From an uncultured Chromatiaceae bacterium (lineage in GTDB: Bacteria > Pseudomonadota > Gammaproteobacteria > Enterobacterales > Alteromonadaceae), in contig CALJUX010000058.1 in assembly GCA_937978655.1 (NCBI GenBank), forward strand, positions 1 to 64,000: DNA of 64,000 bases, in the 5' to 3' direction. This document shows positions 36,003 through 45,044 of the stretch, piece by piece (the first letter of the stretch is position 1; every line of letters begins with the position of its first letter). The translations under genes and the position numbers were made by a program. Under the pieces are notes generated by a model. It was not told the origin of the DNA. It did no database searches and was given only the letters and a program-made list of their open reading frames with translations.

Positions 36003-36926
36003 TCAGAGGCCTGCGTGATCGGCACATTTTTGCTGCAACACTTCGGCAATCAGTGTCGCCATCAGGCGGTAATTCCGCGATTTGCTGGATGTCGGCCGCC
36101 ACGCGACACCGATATCCCGGGCGGCACCATTGTTCGATGGCGCCTGAGTGATGAGTTCAGTGCCCTGCAATAAACCGCTGTTAATCGCCATCTGCGGCAT
36201 AAAAGTGACACCGAGTTTGTTGTTCACCATCTGCGTTAAGGTATGCAGGCTGGTAGCAAAAAACGGATTCACTTTGCGCGAGTCTTCCAGCTCACAGGCT
36301 TTCACCGCATGACCGGTCAGACAATGTTCGCGTTCCAGCAAAAAAATACTCTCATCCGGCCACTGTGAAATATCCTGGCTAAAACCACGGTGTTGCCAGT
36401 CTTTATGTAACACCAGTTTAAAACCGTCCTGCGCCAGCACTTCGGTATGCAAAGCGCCAGTCTCATAGGGCAAAGCCAGCAGCACCATATCCAGCCTGCC
36501 TTCCGTTAAGGCCCGCAGCGAATTCTCTGAGGTATCTTCGCGCAGCAGCAATTGCAGTTCTGGATAGCGCACACGGCATAACGCCATCACTTCACTGAGG
36601 ACAAAAGGTGCAATAGTCGGAATACAGCCAAGGCGAAACTGCCCCGTCATTGGTTTGCCCTGATTGCGGGCAAAGTCTGCCAGCTCTTCACATTGTTCGA
36701 TGATATAACGGGCCTGGCGCACCACATCTTCGCCAAGCGGGGTGAAAATAAAGGTCTTGTGGTCCCGCTCCAGCAACTGTGCGTCGATGGTTTCTTCCAG
36801 ATTGGCGATAGCCGCACTTAAAGTCGACTGACCGATATAACAGGCATCCGCAGCACGACCAAAATGCTGATGTTCATGCAGAGCGAGTAAATATTGCAGC
36901 TGTTTTACACTGGGCAGTCGTTTCAT
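36003..36926 (-). CDS. oxyR: Hydrogen peroxide-sensing LysR regulator OxyR
   Basis: 307 residues from ATG 36926 (GGAA six to seven bases upstream; the adjacent ATG 36929 is also possible). The N-terminal helix-turn-helix region HFGRAADACYIGQSTLSAAIANLE is OxyR-like. The redox pair is visible in EREHCLTGHAVKACE: two Cys nine residues apart, matching Cys199/Cys208 of E. coli. Peroxide oxidises this pair and switches on catalase, Ahp and Dps genes. The peroxidase genes are not in this window. Confidence 0.93.
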   Translation of the reverse strand: MKRLPSVKQLQYLLALHEHQHFGRAADACYIGQSTLSAAIANLEETIDAQLLERDHKTFIFTPLGEDVVRQARYIIEQCEELADFARNQGKPMTGQFRLGCIPTIAPFVLSEVMALCRVRYPELQLLLREDTSENSLRALTEGRLDMVLLALPYETGALHTEVLAQDGFKLVLHKDWQHRGFSQDISQWPDESIFLLEREHCLTGHAVKACELEDSRKVNPFFATSLHTLTQMVNNKLGVTFMPQMAINSGLLQGTELITQAPSNNGAARDIGVAWRPTSSKSRNYRLMATLIAEVLQQKCADHAGL

Positions 36927-37087
36927 CATAAATTCCGTTGTATCGATTGAATTATCTGCGAAGATAGCGATGACGATGCTAGTCCAGCGCTTCGCATGCT
37001 GCAACCTAAATGCGCCGGATACCGCTGATACTTTGGTCTGGATCAATCACAGCTCGCCAGCTGAACAAGGTTGCAGCAACAGGGAAT

Positions 37088-37114
37088 AAAAAAACCGCCC
37101 GAAGGCGGTTTTTT
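37088..37114 (-). terminator. Intrinsic terminator of DUF47-pitA
   Basis: AAAAAACCGCC, CGAA loop, GGCGGTTTTTT. It lies 13 bases after the pitA stop, with T-runs for either strand. Confidence 0.93.
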
Positions 37115-37127
37115 AAACAGCGCAGAC

Positions 37128-38399
37128 TCAGGCAGCGCCTACAGCTAACTTTATGATATAGAAAAAGATAATTGACAAAAGCGCACCGATTGGCAATGTC
37201 ACCACCCAGGAAATGAAGATATTGCGGATCACACTTAAATTCAGTGCCGCAATACCGCGAGCCATACCAACACCAAGAACAGCACCCACCAGAGTCTGTG
37301 TGGTGGAGATAGGCAAACCAAGGCCTGAGGAAATGACGACGGTACTGGCTGCCGCAATTTCAGCAGCAAAACCACGGCTTGGTGTCAGATGAGTGATATT
37401 GGAACCAATAGTTTCAATAACCCGGGCGCCAAAAGTCATCAGACCGATGACAATGCCAACGGCACCCAGCGGCAGAATCCACCAAGCCAGCGAAACTTTA
37501 TCCAATACCTGACCACCGGATTCAATCACACCAACAACTGCAGCCAAAGGCCCAATCGCATTGGCGACATCATTAGAACCGTGTGCAAATGCCATACAAC
37601 ATGCGGTGAAAATCATCAGAATACCAAAGATTTTTTCCACATTCGTGAAATGCATCTCTTTGTCGGCTTCCGGGTCAATCTGCAGCCGGCTGATCGCAAT
37701 TTTACCAATAAGACCGACCACCACAGCAATGGCCACACACAACAAAAAACCTTCCGAAGACGTCAGGTGTAAACCTACGTGTTTCAGGCCTTTAGTGACG
37801 GTGACAAATGCCATAATAAATGCGGCAAACACCATATAAAACGGCACAAATTTTTTCGCCGCGGCCAGTGGGTTTTCAGTATCGAAAATAAGGCGCTGGG
37901 CACTCATAAACAGTAAGTATGCCAGGACCCCCGCCAGCATCGGTGTCACCACCCAGCTGCCGACAATACTGCCAACTTCATCCCACTTCACCGATTCAAT
38001 GCCAACACCTACGGCTGCGAAACCGATGATAGCGCCAACGATAGAGTGCGTTGTTGAAACCGGCCAGCCAAAGTAGGTAGCAACCAATAACCAGGTGCCG
38101 GCGGCCAGTAATGAGGCAATCATGCCATACGCCAAAAGCTCCGGAACCTCAACAAAGACTTTGGAATCAACAATACCGTTCCGAATAGTTGAAGTGACTT
38201 CCCCACCGGCGAAGAATGCACCAGTGAATTCAAAAATTGCAGCAATAACAATCGCTTGCTTTATTGTTAACGCTTTAGAACCGACAGAGGTCCCCATTGC
38301 ATTGGCAACGTCATTCGCGCCAACGCCATATGCCATGATAAAGCCAAACAGTGCGGCAACAAACACCAGCACCTGGCCATGTTGAGCCAGAATTTCCAT
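37128..38399 (-). CDS. pitA: Low-affinity inorganic phosphate transporter, Pit family
   Basis: 423 residues, about ten to eleven membrane helices. The two inverted-repeat signatures GANDVANAMGTSVGSKALT (near residue 27) and GSNDVANAIGPLAAV (near 270) identify the Pit family. It imports metal-phosphate with protons at adequate phosphate. The adjacent upstream gene is the DUF47 partner. No Pho box was seen before the pair, in keeping with low-affinity, constitutive use. Confidence 0.95.
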   Translation of the reverse strand: MEILAQHGQVLVFVAALFGFIMAYGVGANDVANAMGTSVGSKALTIKQAIVIAAIFEFTGAFFAGGEVTSTIRNGIVDSKVFVEVPELLAYGMIASLLAAGTWLLVATYFGWPVSTTHSIVGAIIGFAAVGVGIESVKWDEVGSIVGSWVVTPMLAGVLAYLLFMSAQRLIFDTENPLAAAKKFVPFYMVFAAFIMAFVTVTKGLKHVGLHLTSSEGFLLCVAIAVVVGLIGKIAISRLQIDPEADKEMHFTNVEKIFGILMIFTACCMAFAHGSNDVANAIGPLAAVVGVIESGGQVLDKVSLAWWILPLGAVGIVIGLMTFGARVIETIGSNITHLTPSRGFAAEIAAASTVVISSGLGLPISTTQTLVGAVLGVGMARGIAALNLSVIRNIFISWVVTLPIGALLSIIFFYIIKLAVGAA

Positions 38400-38418
38400 A
38401 ATTAATTACCCTTAACGC

Positions 38419-39093
38419 TTAACGTGCCAGCATGATTTCAAGACGAGAACCCACCCGCAGCGCGGTGTCTGCCAGATCCCCGACCCACTCCAGCGTGCGG
38501 TACAGGAACATCACATCAACCGGGTTCAGCGTATTTTCGGCTTTACGGACATATTTGCGCAGACTGATTTGCATCTGGTCGGTGTCGTGTTCAATCTCGT
38601 CGATTTTTTCGACCATCTTGACCACCAAATCCACCTCACGGCCACGGAAACCAGTTTCCAGCAGCTCGTCCAGCTCGTTGATCGCTTCACACGCCAGGGC
38701 GACGGCATCGATACAACGTTGCAAATAGGCATTAAATTCTTGTTGGATAGGCGCCGGGATCTCCAGCTCACGACCTAACACACGGCCGGTGATGTCTTTG
38801 GCCTTGTTGGCGATTTTATCCTGCTGAGACACCAGTTCGAGAATGTCGGTGCGGTCAACCGGCAGGAACAAACCTCTTGGCAGGTGGACACGAATATCAC
38901 GTTTTAAATTGTCAGCTTCTTTTTCCAGACTGACGATAACTTTTCTTACTTCCGCTGCAGTAGTCCAATCCTTGATGTATACCGCCGCGAAAAACGGCAG
39001 TAACTGCTCGCTGGCCGCCAGGACCTTACGAATGTGCTCTTCAATTGGTTTAATTGGAGATTTTGCGAAAACAGCCAAAAATGCACTTGGCAT
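38419..39093 (-). CDS. DUF47 (TIGR00153) PhoU-like partner of PitA
   Basis: 224 residues, all-helical, cytoplasmic. The family (distant PhoU relatives) sits next to pit genes and is thought to control transport. IKPIEEHIRKVLAASEQLLPFF, the acidic/basic helix pair EKEADNLKRDIRVHLPRGLFLPVDRTDI split across about 55-82, and DEIEHDTDQMQ are typical. The 19-base gap to pitA shows cotranscription. It lies just downstream of the pst run, but a hairpin (39189-39220) separates them. Confidence 0.93.
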   Translation of the reverse strand: MPSAFLAVFAKSPIKPIEEHIRKVLAASEQLLPFFAAVYIKDWTTAAEVRKVIVSLEKEADNLKRDIRVHLPRGLFLPVDRTDILELVSQQDKIANKAKDITGRVLGRELEIPAPIQQEFNAYLQRCIDAVALACEAINELDELLETGFRGREVDLVVKMVEKIDEIEHDTDQMQISLRKYVRKAENTLNPVDVMFLYRTLEWVGDLADTALRVGSRLEIMLAR

Positions 39094-39188
39094 AGCTTTG
39101 CCTCTTGGTTTTGTAGTGGACGAAAGTCGGCGCGTATTTTACTGCAACCATGCAGTAATAAAAACGCAGTTACACAGATAAAACAGCA

Positions 39189-39220
39189 AAGCCGACAGGT
39201 ATTTTACGCCCTGTCGGCTT
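39189..39220 (-). terminator. Terminator between phoU and the DUF47-pitA unit
   Basis: AAGCCGACAGG and CCTGTCGGCTT form an 11-bp perfect stem with a ten-base loop, 36 bases after the phoU stop on the minus strand. T-run is short (TTTG). Confidence 0.75.
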
Positions 39221-39256
39221 GACTTCCATGAATATCAGCACTAATTCGGCGATTAT

Positions 39257-39967
39257 TCAGCTCCGGGCGTTTTGCTCCAGACTGTCTTCATCACTGTGGC
39301 GCACATCGCGGCCTTTGACAAAAGAAATCACATATTCAGAAATGTTTTTGCAGCGATCGCCAATACGCTCCAGCGACCGGGCTGACCACAACACATTCAT
39401 GATTTTTGGGATAGACCGTGGATCTTCCATCATATACGTCATCAGCTGACGGGTAATGGCTTCGTACTCACGGTCCACTTTTTTATCTTCTTTGTAGACC
39501 GCCAGCGCCGCTTCCACGTCCATCCGGGCAAAGGCATCCAGCACGTCGTGCAGCATCTGTGCGACATGGCGGCCCATATTTTCCAGATTCACCAGCAAAT
39601 CCTGCTGCGCACTGCTGAACGACTCCAGCGCGACCTTGGCAATACGCTCGGCTTCATCGCCAATGCGTTCTAAATCAGAAATGGCCTTGATAATGGTCAG
39701 GATTAAACGCAGGTCACTGGCTGCCGGCTGACGCTTGGCGATGATGCGCGTGCACTCAGCATCAATCTTGATTTCCCAGTCGTTGACCAGTAAATCGTTG
39801 GCGATAACCTGCTGCGCCAGCTCCGGATTGCTGCCGGCGATGGCATTTAACGCATCGGACAGCTGCTGCTCAATCAGGCCACCCATCGCCATAATATGGT
39901 TACGGATCTGCTCAATTTCGTCATTGAACTGGCTGGAAATGTGTTTGGTTAAATTCAGTTTATCCAT
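39257..39967 (-). CDS. phoU: Phosphate signalling protein PhoU
   Basis: 236 residues, two three-helix PhoU repeats. Metal-binding motifs E(x)xxxD: LERIGDEAERIA (around 96-107) and LERIGDRCKNISEYV (around 200-214). It links Pst transport to PhoR kinase so that Pho genes stay off when phosphate is plentiful. It is the last gene of pstC-pstA-pstB-phoU, 25 bases after pstB. Confidence 0.97.
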   Translation of the reverse strand: MDKLNLTKHISSQFNDEIEQIRNHIMAMGGLIEQQLSDALNAIAGSNPELAQQVIANDLLVNDWEIKIDAECTRIIAKRQPAASDLRLILTIIKAISDLERIGDEAERIAKVALESFSSAQQDLLVNLENMGRHVAQMLHDVLDAFARMDVEAALAVYKEDKKVDREYEAITRQLMTYMMEDPRSIPKIMNVLWSARSLERIGDRCKNISEYVISFVKGRDVRHSDEDSLEQNARS

Positions 39968-39992
39968 AAAAACCTCTGCTTAAGTCGGGTGA

Positions 39993-40799
39993 TTAACCAA
40001 AACGGCCAGTGATGTAATCTTCGGTTTGTTGTTGCGACGGATTGGTGAACATCTTGTTGGTCGCATCATATTCCACCAGATTGCCCATATACATAAAGGC
40101 AGTATAGTCGGACACCCGTGCCGCCTGTTGCATGTTGTGGGTCACGATGACAATGGTGAAACGCTCTTTCAGCTCGTTGATCAGCTCTTCAATTTTTAAC
40201 GTCGAAATAGGGTCTAATGCTGAAGCAGGTTCATCCAGCAGCAACACTTCCGGCTCAATTGCAATGGCGCGGGCGATCACCAGACGCTGCTGCTGTCCGC
40301 CGGACAAACCAAAGGCATTGTCATGCAACCGATCTTTGACTTCATTCCAAAGTGCAGCACCTTTGAGTGACGTTTCCACCACTTCGTCCAGCACCCGCCG
40401 GTCGTTCACGCCTTGCAGACGCAGACCATAAGCAACGTTTTCATAAATAGTTTTCGGGAATGGGTTCGGCTTTTGGAACACCATACCGACCTGACGGCGC
40501 AGTTCGGCCACATCAACCGCTTTGTCGTAAATATTCTGGCCATCCAACAGGATTTGCCCTTCAATCCGGCAAATATCAACCAGGTCATTCATCCGGTTAA
40601 AACAACGCAACAGCGTCGATTTACCACAACCAGAAGGGCCGATAAAAGCCGTCACGCGCTTTTCCGGGATCTGCATATTGATGGTTTTCAGCGCTTGCGA
40701 TTCGCCGTAATACAGGCGTAAATCATTGACCTGCAATTTGATTTTTTCTTTTGCCAGGTCCAGCTCGTTATCGCCGTGCAGAATGTGTTGTGTAGTCAT
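39993..40799 (-). CDS. pstB: Phosphate ABC transporter ATP-binding protein
   Basis: 268 residues. Walker A GPSGCGKST, signature LSGGQQQRL, Walker B VLLLDEPASALD, and the switch His in VIVTHNMQQA. The LRLYYGESQALKTINMQIPEKRVTAFIGPSG start is typical PstB. Energises PstSCA. 95 bases lie between pstA and pstB, more than elsewhere in the operon, but no terminator is evident there. Confidence 0.98.
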   Translation of the reverse strand: MTTQHILHGDNELDLAKEKIKLQVNDLRLYYGESQALKTINMQIPEKRVTAFIGPSGCGKSTLLRCFNRMNDLVDICRIEGQILLDGQNIYDKAVDVAELRRQVGMVFQKPNPFPKTIYENVAYGLRLQGVNDRRVLDEVVETSLKGAALWNEVKDRLHDNAFGLSGGQQQRLVIARAIAIEPEVLLLDEPASALDPISTLKIEELINELKERFTIVIVTHNMQQAARVSDYTAFMYMGNLVEYDATNKMFTNPSQQQTEDYITGRFG

Positions 40800-40894
40800 A
40801 CGTCAGTTCACTCTTAAAATTCAGTTCAGGTTCTGTGCGGGACGCTTTGCATCCCGCCTCAGGTGCCGCCGGGCACCGGTCAGTGCTTTGGCTG

Positions 40895-42556
40895 CTAGTC
40901 AGATTCGCTGCGATACTTTTCCCGCAGTTTGTTACGCAGATGAATGGCCGCCATATTCAGCACCACAATCAGCAGCACCAGCACCAGTGCCGTGGCATAC
41001 AGCAGCGGACGCGACGCCTCCACGTTCGGGCTCTGGAAACCGACGTCATAAACGTGGAAGCCTAAGTGCATGATTTTCTGGTCCAGATGCACAAAGGGGA
41101 AGCTGCCATCAACCGGCAAAGTCGGTGCCAGTTTCACTACGCCAACCAACATCAGCGGCGCCACTTCACCAGCGGCACGGGCAATCGACAAAATCAGACC
41201 TGTCATCATCGCCGGCGTCGCCAGCGGCACGACCACTTTCCACAAAGTCTCAGATTTAGTAGCGCCAAGCGCCAGACTGCCCATCCGGATAGTGCTTGGA
41301 ATACGGGATAAACCTTCTTCAGTCGATACAATCACCACCGGCAGCGTTAATAACGCCAGCGTCAGCGAGGCCCAGAACAAACCTGGCGTACCGAAAGTCG
41401 GCGCTGGTAATTTTTCCGGATAAAACAGCGCATCGATGTTGCCGCCCATGATGTAAACAAAGAAGCCCAGACCAAACACACCGTAAACAATCGACGGCAC
41501 GCCGGCCAGGTTGTAAACCGAGATGCGGATGATTTTCAGCATGGTGCCTTGTTTGGCATATTCACGCAGGTAAATCGCCGCCAGCACACCAAAAGGCGTG
41601 ACGATAATCGACATCAGGATCACCATCGTGATAGTGCCGAAAATGGCCGGGAAAATACCGCCTTCAGTGTTGGCTTCACGCGGGTCGTCACTTAAGAAGT
41701 TCCAAATCGACACCACGTAATGCACCGACTTGTCCAGCAACGACATCTGGTTTGGCATATGCGCATGCACGATGTTGGACAAGCTGATAGTCAGTTCTTT
41801 GCCTTCAGCGGTGACCACTTTTAAGCTGTCGCGTTTGGCATCACTGTACAGCGTTTCGAGTTTTTGCTGCAGATCGGCATATTGCGCATCCAAAGCGGCC
41901 TGGTCTTCGGCAGATTGTTGCGTATAGGCACTGAGTTCTGCGGCGCTTGCACCTTGTAATTCCAGGGTGCGCTTGCCAAGACGCAAGGCCTCTAACGCTT
42001 TGTTAATTTTGCCGATATCGCCTTTTTCAATATCGGTGATTTCATCATGCAACGCATTAGCCCGCGCCATTGCCTGCTTTAATGCCGGCCACAACGCCTC
42101 GCCTTCGGCGATCACTTTATCCTGGTGCAGTAACTGCAGCGGAAAGCCCTGAAAATTACCCCATTCGCGCCGTTCAATCACAATCGCGTTTTGCGGTTTT
42201 TCCCAGCCGGATAAATCGTGTTGCAGAAACCAGGCAAAATCCCGGCCGTACACGTCACGGTTCGCCAGTTTAAGCAAATGACGGGCATAAAACTCGGCGT
42301 TGTCCGGCACTGCCACGCCGGAATCTTTCAGCGTAACCGCGCTGACCTGTTCGGTGCGCACATGCTCCGCCAGCAAGGTTTTTTTACTGCCGTCAGCCTG
42401 CACCGCCTGGACCTGCTGCAAATCCGCCGGCCAGAAATGGCTGCCACCCTGTACCGCAATTAACCCCAGCACCCCGATCACCATCACCAGACACAACGCG
42501 ATAGCACCGGCGTTTAACCAAATCCACGGAGTTCCCGTTTTAAACCAAGCTCTCAT
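40895..42556 (-). CDS. pstA: Phosphate ABC transporter permease PstA, long form
   Basis: 553 residues, nearly twice E. coli PstA (296). One helix (about 15-36) leads into a periplasmic insertion to about 290 with a clear coiled-coil-like stretch (ALHDEITDIEKGDIGKINKAL to QQKLETLYSDAK, about 165-235). The usual permease domain follows from about 305, with the EAA-like loop SLALGATKSETLWKVVVPLA and DVGFQSPNVEASRPLLYATA at the end. Sixteen bases after pstC. Both permeases here are enlarged, so the extra parts may interact. Confidence 0.95.
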   Translation of the reverse strand: MRAWFKTGTPWIWLNAGAIALCLVMVIGVLGLIAVQGGSHFWPADLQQVQAVQADGSKKTLLAEHVRTEQVSAVTLKDSGVAVPDNAEFYARHLLKLANRDVYGRDFAWFLQHDLSGWEKPQNAIVIERREWGNFQGFPLQLLHQDKVIAEGEALWPALKQAMARANALHDEITDIEKGDIGKINKALEALRLGKRTLELQGASAAELSAYTQQSAEDQAALDAQYADLQQKLETLYSDAKRDSLKVVTAEGKELTISLSNIVHAHMPNQMSLLDKSVHYVVSIWNFLSDDPREANTEGGIFPAIFGTITMVILMSIIVTPFGVLAAIYLREYAKQGTMLKIIRISVYNLAGVPSIVYGVFGLGFFVYIMGGNIDALFYPEKLPAPTFGTPGLFWASLTLALLTLPVVIVSTEEGLSRIPSTIRMGSLALGATKSETLWKVVVPLATPAMMTGLILSIARAAGEVAPLMLVGVVKLAPTLPVDGSFPFVHLDQKIMHLGFHVYDVGFQSPNVEASRPLLYATALVLVLLIVVLNMAAIHLRNKLREKYRSESD

Positions 42557-42571
42557 GCCGTTTACTCCGAA

Positions 42572-44851
42572 TTACAGATTACTGAAGCGTTGACGTAACC
42601 GCTGACGGATCACTTCAGCCAACGTATTAAAAATAAAGGTAAAGACAAACAGCACCAGCGCGGCCAGGAACAGCACGCGGAAGTGGGTACTGCCAACCGC
42701 CGTTTCCGGTAATTCCACCGCGATATTGGCGGATAAAGTGCGCATGCCTTCAAACAGGTTAAAGTTCACCACCGGGCTGTTCCCGGTCGCCATCAGCACA
42801 ATCATGGTTTCGCCAACGGCGCGGCCAAAACCAACCATCACGGCAGCAAAAATACCCGGACTTGCGGTTGGTAACACCACACCCATCATGGTTTGCCAAG
42901 GCGTGGCACCCAGTGCTAACGAGCCTTGGGTTAAATGGCGTGGCACGTTAAACACCGCATCTTCAGCAATCGAAAAGATATTCGGAATGACAGCAAAACC
43001 CATCGCAATCCCCACCACCAACGCATTGCGCTGGTCGTAAGTAATGCCGTTGTCGGTAAACCACTGGCGCAGGCTGCCGTTGAAAAACAGCTGGTCGACG
43101 GCCGGGCTTAAACTGACGCACAACCAGATAAAGCCGATGATCATCGGGATCAGGATTAACACTTCCCAGCCAAGGCCAAAACGCTCGCGCCAGCTGCGCG
43201 GCATAAAGCGCCACAGATACGCCGTCAGTAACATCATCAGCGGCAACAACAGCAGGATGGCAAACACCGCGCTTAAGTATTTTTCGACAAAAGGCGCCAG
43301 CCATAAACCGGCGAGAAAACCCAAAATAACGGTGGGCAGTGCCGCCATAATTTCAATGGTTGGTTTGACCTTGCCGCGTAATTTTGGCGTCATGAAATAG
43401 GCGGTATAAAGCGCACTCATAATCGCCAGCGGCGTGGCGAACAGCATCGCAAACAATGCAGCTTTTAACGTCCCGAGCGCCAGCGGCACCAGGCTCATTT
43501 TCGCTTCAAATTCATCAGAGCCTGACGACGCCTGCCAGATATAGTCTTTTTCACTGCGGCCTTCATACCAGACTTCATTCCACATCGCTTTCCAGCTGAC
43601 GTCCGGGTGGGCGTTTTCCAGCGCAAAACGCTGCACTTTGCCGTCCGCAGCAAACGCCAGTAACGCTGTGTTGATAGGACTAATGGCAATGCGCTCGAAG
43701 TTCACACCTTCCGCCAGCGGTTCCAGCGACAGAGTGCGCGCTGACGTCCCGTAGTGAATACCTAAATGCCCTGAGGTATCCAGCACCAGGAAGCCTTTGC
43801 GCGAATACTCAGGCTCAATCTGGCGAATGGCCGCCGGGTGCTGCGCAAAATCGCGGATATGTTTTAAATGGAAGTTGTTGTGCTCGTCGCGCACCAGGAA
43901 CCACTGACTCAGGCTGCCGTCTGAGCCGCCAACAATCAGCGACACCGCACCAACCAGAAACTCCACTGCCGTAACCTGCTGGCCAGCAGCAACGGCACTG
44001 ACCGCTTCGACATAACGCGCCTGCGCCGGATCTGTCACATCGTAGTAGTGAATTTTTTCGTTACCTTCGGCAATAAACAGATTGTGCAGTGTGGTATCCA
44101 GCAAAATCCGGCTGACGTCTTTCGGGGCGTCCGGCAACGGATAATCGCTGCGCACTAAAGTGGTTTCACCGGTCATAAATTCGGTTTGTGCTTCAAACAC
44201 GTGGTAGCTCAGCCGGCCATCAGCGGCAAATGCCACCAGTGCCGTACCGGCGCTGCCTTCCTGCACCGCCAGGCTTTTGATCGCCTGACCCGGGTTTAAA
44301 TCCAGCGGCGCCTCGCCAAGTGGATAAGTCACCACCGGCACAACCTGGCGTTTGTCATCCGGGTAACTGAGGTTGTACTCGTGTTTAATCACCAGCGCCT
44401 GGCCATTGGACAAGCCCAGCGCCAGCAAACCAGAGCGCGGTTCACCGCGGGCAAAAGCTGAAATCGTCGTATTCGCAGGCAATGCCAGCCGGACTTTTTC
44501 GCCAGCGGCGCCGGTCATGGCATCAAAGAACTGCAGCTCACCACTGGCAGACACGTTCAAACCAACTTCGCTGTAACGTTCCAGGTTGGTATACAGCGGT
44601 TTATCGCTGTTGATTTGGTAACTCTGCTCTGGCTCGACGCTGGCTGAGGAAAAAATCGGCCCGACTTCAGAGAACAGATAAATGAAAATAGTCGCAAAGG
44701 CTGCGACCACACTGATCCCCGCAAAGGCGATACCATAAGTGGACATTTTGTCTTTAAAACTGCGCCAGCGGCGCAGACGGGCCCGTTTCTCACCGCTTGG
44801 CAATAAAGATTGCTTGGCGGTGACCGGGGCTGGCGTGGAGGTCTGTTGCAT
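42572..44851 (-). CDS. pstC: Phosphate ABC transporter permease PstC with beta-propeller-like insertion
   Basis: 759 residues (E. coli PstC is 319). Order: cytoplasmic N-terminus, one helix at about 38-61, a periplasmic region to about 450, then the permease domain with the EAA-like loop SLALGATPWQTMMGVVLPTA and GRAVGETMIV. In the periplasmic part, seven WD40-like repeats can be seen at about 97-120, 140-165, 203-222, 255-275, 302-325, 352-372 and 395-415, for example LIVGGSDGSLSQWFLV and LLAFAADGKVQRFAL. First gene of pstCAB-phoU, with its own Pho box upstream; pstS is separated from it by a terminator. Confidence 0.95.
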   Translation of the reverse strand: MQQTSTPAPVTAKQSLLPSGEKRARLRRWRSFKDKMSTYGIAFAGISVVAAFATIFIYLFSEVGPIFSSASVEPEQSYQINSDKPLYTNLERYSEVGLNVSASGELQFFDAMTGAAGEKVRLALPANTTISAFARGEPRSGLLALGLSNGQALVIKHEYNLSYPDDKRQVVPVVTYPLGEAPLDLNPGQAIKSLAVQEGSAGTALVAFAADGRLSYHVFEAQTEFMTGETTLVRSDYPLPDAPKDVSRILLDTTLHNLFIAEGNEKIHYYDVTDPAQARYVEAVSAVAAGQQVTAVEFLVGAVSLIVGGSDGSLSQWFLVRDEHNNFHLKHIRDFAQHPAAIRQIEPEYSRKGFLVLDTSGHLGIHYGTSARTLSLEPLAEGVNFERIAISPINTALLAFAADGKVQRFALENAHPDVSWKAMWNEVWYEGRSEKDYIWQASSGSDEFEAKMSLVPLALGTLKAALFAMLFATPLAIMSALYTAYFMTPKLRGKVKPTIEIMAALPTVILGFLAGLWLAPFVEKYLSAVFAILLLLPLMMLLTAYLWRFMPRSWRERFGLGWEVLILIPMIIGFIWLCVSLSPAVDQLFFNGSLRQWFTDNGITYDQRNALVVGIAMGFAVIPNIFSIAEDAVFNVPRHLTQGSLALGATPWQTMMGVVLPTASPGIFAAVMVGFGRAVGETMIVLMATGNSPVVNFNLFEGMRTLSANIAVELPETAVGSTHFRVLFLAALVLFVFTFIFNTLAEVIRQRLRQRFSNL

Positions 44852-44888
44852 GTTTACACATCCAGGACTGACTTTTCGGATGCTGCAA

Positions 44889-44922
44889 ATCTTAGATGAG
44901 ATTTATGGCAGAAATATTACAA
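44889..44922 (-). promoter_or_regulatory. Pho box and -10 element of pstC
   Basis: On the minus strand TTGTAAT-ATTT-CTGCCAT (44905-44922) gives two 7-bp half-sites (5/7 and 6/7 to CTGTCAT) at 11-bp spacing, then exactly ten bases and TAAGAT (44889-44894) as -10. This geometry is that of PhoB-activated promoters. Confidence 0.6.
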
Positions 44923-45008
44923 CGGCAATTTTTGTCATAAATCAGCAATAATCAAAGCGCAGCACCGGCGCAGCGCATACCAGTGGGCGTGTTCGCCGCA
45001 AACGACAA

Positions 45009-45028
45009 AAGGCGCCCGCAGGCGCCTT
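45009..45028 (-). terminator. Hairpin terminator of pstS
   Basis: AAGGCGCC, CGCA loop, GGCGCCTT, followed on the minus strand by TTGTC. Sixteen bases after the pstS stop. Partial read-through would give the usual excess of pstS over pstCAB transcripts. Confidence 0.75.
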
Positions 45029-45044
45029 GATAAAAGTCCGATAA

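Noticed and set aside
44922..44947. Pho box on the plus strand near 44932 (TTGTCAT)
   Set aside because: One good half-site only; its 11-bp neighbour (CAGCAAT) is poor and no plus-strand gene follows.
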